Source: Mercenaria mercenaria (taxonomy: Eukaryota > Mollusca > Bivalvia > Venerida > Veneridae). Taken from it: a stretch of 64,000 nucleotides of DNA. Both the position numbers and the translations under genes were made by a program. Each line of letters begins with the position of its first letter. The stretch's first letter is position 1. Below are positions 61,451 to 64,000 of this stretch, one piece after another. Below the pieces are notes generated by a model, which did no database searches, was not told where the DNA came from, and was given only the letters and a program-made list of their open reading frames with translations. The DNA lies in NCBI RefSeq assembly GCF_021730395.1, contig NC_069363.1, forward strand, positions 47,483,001 through 47,547,000, written 5' to 3'.

Positions 61451-62850
61451 TTCAATTAATCTTCATGAATTTTGGCCAGAATAATTGCCTTAATGAAATC
61501 TAGGTCAAGTTCGAATATGGGTCATCTGGGGTCAAAAAATAGGCCACTAGGTCAAATCAAAGGGAAACCTTGTGTTTGCGATAGAAGCTGTATTTTTCAA
61601 TTGATCTTCATGAAATTTGGTCAGAATGATTGCCTTGATGAAATGTAGGTCGAGATTGATTATGGGTCATTTTGGGTCAAAAAGTAGGTCACTAGATCAA
61701 ATCAAATAAAAACCTTGTGTATGTGATAGAGGCTGTATTTTTCAATTGATCTTCATGAAATTGGGTCAGAATGATAGCCTTGATGAAATCTAGGAAATAT
61801 TCGAATATGGGTCATCTGGGGTCAAAAAGAAGGTCACTTGCTCAAATCAAAGGAAAACCTTGTGTATGCGATAGAGGCTGTATTTTTCAATTGATCTTCC
61901 TAAAATTAAGTCAGAATGATTTCCTTGATGAAATTTAGGTAGAATTTGAATATTGGTCATCTGGTGTCAAAAAGTAGGTCACTAGGTTAAATCGAAGAAA
62001 AACTTGGTGTATGCGATAGAGGCTGTATTTTACACTTGATTTTCATAAAATTTGGTCAGATTGGTTGCTTGATGAAATATAGGTCAAGTTCAGATATGGG
62101 TAGTCTGGGATCAAAAAGTAGGTCACTAGGTCAAATCAAAGAAAAACCTTGTGTATGCGATAGAGGCTGTATTTTTCAATTGATCTTCATGAAATTTGGT
62201 CAGAATGATAGCCTTATTGAAATCTAGGTCAAGTTCGAATATGGGTCATCTGGGGTCAAAAACTAGGTCACTGTCCGTCGTCCGTCCGTCCGTCGTCCGC
62301 CCGTCAGCCCGTCCGTCTGTTCGGACGTACAGCCAGGAGCTACATTGTGCTAACCATTGTCCAAAAGGCGCTGTGGGGTTCCCAAAAGTTTGCTCTGAAT
62401 TTGCATAAAAAATTCTGAAAAACGATACTTTAAATAGCAAAACAGTTTCATCCCTGCAAATAATTAGTACATGTTTTTTATACAGATTTCAATATTTATC
62501 TTTAATATTATTAACCCTACCCTTAGTAACTGACCTACTATCTTGGTTTTGATGTTACAGCAAAGAAATTTGGATCACATGTATAATGTTTGATACAGAT
62601 TTCAATACTCATCTTTAATACTCTTAGCCCTGACCTACTGACCTACTTTCTTGTTTTTGAAGCTAAGCAAAGAGATTTGGACCACCTGTATTTATAAGTC
62701 GTTTTACAGATTTCAGAAGATATCTTGATTAATCTTTACCGTAACCCACTCACCAATTTTATTTTCGTTTTTAAAGCTTTAGCTAAGAAATTTGTTCAAG
62801 CAAGCAACTCAACTGAGGTGAGCGATATAGGGCTATCATGGTCCTCTTGT
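61451..62850 (+). mobile_element. Pearl/Helitron-like element, right part (hybrid)
   Basis: Five to six 146-bp units continue the host copy to AAACTAGGTCACTG (62272). A GTCCGTCGTCCGTCCGTCCG tract then switches to the other core type (ACTGACCTACTATCTTGG, as at 50700-50900). The tail is GAGGTGAGCGATATAGGGCT-ATCATGGTCCTCTTGT. It appears to be a recombinant between two element types. Confidence 0.75.
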
Positions 62851-62981
62851 TTTTAAGCTGGCCTGTAGCTTTTTTATACATTGGTGTATATTTAAATAAC
62901 TTGGCATAAATATTCTCCATTTCAATACATTATGTCATGTGCAAAGGTCAAGGTCACAGGCACACAAGTTAACTTTCATTT

Positions 62982-64000
62982 AGCTCACCTGAGCACGAAG
63001 TGCTAAAGGGGTGAGCTATTGTGGCCGTCCGTCAATATTTTCCTTTAAACAATATCTCCTCTCAAACCACCCAGTTAATGTTGATGAAACTTCACAGGGA
63101 TGTTCCTTGGATGGTCCTCTTTAAAAATTATTAAAAGAATTGAATTCCGTATAGAACTCTGGTTGCCATGGCAACAAAAAGAAAAACTTAAAAAAATCTC
63201 CTTGTCCAAAATCACAGGGTCTAGGGCTTTGCTATCTGGTATGTAGCAGCATCTAGTGGTCCTCTTCTAAGACTGAACAAATTATCTCACTAGGGTATAG
63301 CCTAGCCCTTGGAGTCACATGGATTATATATATAGACTTATATAGGAAAAAAACTTTGAAAATCTTCTAGTCCAAAACCAAAGGGCCTAGGGCTTTAATA
63401 TTTTGTTTGTTGCATCATCTGGTGGTCCTCTATCAAAATCGATCAAATTATTACCCTGGGGTGAAAGGAGGCCTGGGGTCACATGGTTTATATGGACTTA
63501 TATAGGGAACAACTGCCCAAAACCACATGGCCTAGGGCTTTGAAAATTGATATGTATCATCATCTAGTAGGCCTCTACTCATGCTATTCTAATAATGTCA
63601 CTAGGGTTAAATATGGCCCCATCCTTGGTTCACATGGTTTATATAGACTTAGGCGTAAAAAAAATATTGTTTGTTTCCGGTATCCCGACCTACCCTTAAT
63701 TTCTGGCCCGGCCCTAAATGTTTGTATGACCTTGGAGAATATTTTTTTCAACTTGCAAAGTTGCAAATACTGCACTTTCTATGCTTTAAACATGGTCAGT
63801 GATGTTAGAAATCAACTTACTGATGATCTAAAGGAATAACCCCCTTATTTGTATTCTTTTTTGACACAGAAATAAATTCCGAAATGTCTCACTTAATAAA
63901 AAAAAAGAAAAAAAAATATTTTCCGATATTTACCGAAAACAAAGAATATACAGGGAAAACCTTTGAAAATTTTCTTGTCCAAACCAAAGGGCCTAGGACT
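62982..64000 (+). mobile_element. Pearl/Helitron-like element, third core type, runs off window
   Basis: Start TTAGCTCACCTGAGCACGAA-GTGCTAAAGGGGTGAGC, then units with TCTGGTATGTAGCAGCATCT, GGTCCTCT and ATATAGACTTATATAGGAAA as in 49537-51090. It continues past 64000. It is preceded by a fragment of another repeat (AACTTGGCATAAATATTCTC, 62898-62965). Confidence 0.8.

Noticed and set aside
1-64000. LTR retrotransposon, retroviral or Polinton-like element
   Set aside because: No paired LTRs, protease, integrase or capsid-like segments were recognised; the only retroelement coding trace is the LINE remnant at 25809-26178.

Overview
The window looks like nuclear DNA of a bivalve mollusc. The genes are split by GT-AG introns and the base composition is AT-rich. 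Much of the sequence consists of repeats of kinds I associate with bivalves: short foldback/palindromic elements, tRNA-headed SINEs, and long elements built on tandem ~145-175 bp cores with ends like AGCTCACCTGAGC and GGGCCATCTTGGCCCTCTTG (pearl/Helitron-like). I cannot name the species; a veneroid clam is my guess.

Layout. 1-7.2 kb (+): the last five coding exons of a STRA6-like retinol-uptake receptor, entering from the left, with a minisatellite and a SINE in its introns. 7.2-10.2 kb: intergenic, holding a 1.05 kb foldback element. 10.2-20.1 kb (-): a complete ten-exon FAD-dependent D-amino-acid/D-aspartate oxidase gene. It encodes 346 aa, every splice phase agrees, and it ends in the peroxisomal signal AKL. 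It is convergent with the STRA6-like gene, and its introns are full of palindromic MITEs. 20-30 kb: mostly unassigned sequence with a palindrome, a possible orphan 3' exon, a LINE 3' remnant, a GATCG-rich island and a 750 bp CCA/CTA repeat. 30.4-32.0 kb (+): an uninterrupted 537-codon gene for a predicted type II membrane glycoprotein with a ParB-like motif and a nucleotidyltransferase-like C-terminus. It is the most unusual gene here and a candidate for horizontal origin. 35.2-59.0 kb (+): a TATA box, a membrane-segment first exon, and two more exons at 47.8 and 58.8 kb. All three are phase 0 and may form one gene with very long introns that continues past the window. 36-64 kb is otherwise dominated by repeats: foldback elements at 41.6 and 44.5 kb, about eight pearl/Helitron-like elements (one nested cleanly inside another), a 28-bp satellite and a 41-bp minisatellite.

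No operon logic applies. The two recognised enzymes/transporters (retinoid uptake and D-amino acid oxidation) are simply neighbours. The most notable regulatory-looking signal is that the repeat cores carry many perfect nuclear-receptor half-site pairs (DR2 in the 54-62 kb arrays, and an estrogen-response-element-like palindrome at 46.7 kb). No LTR, retroviral or Polinton-type element was recognised.
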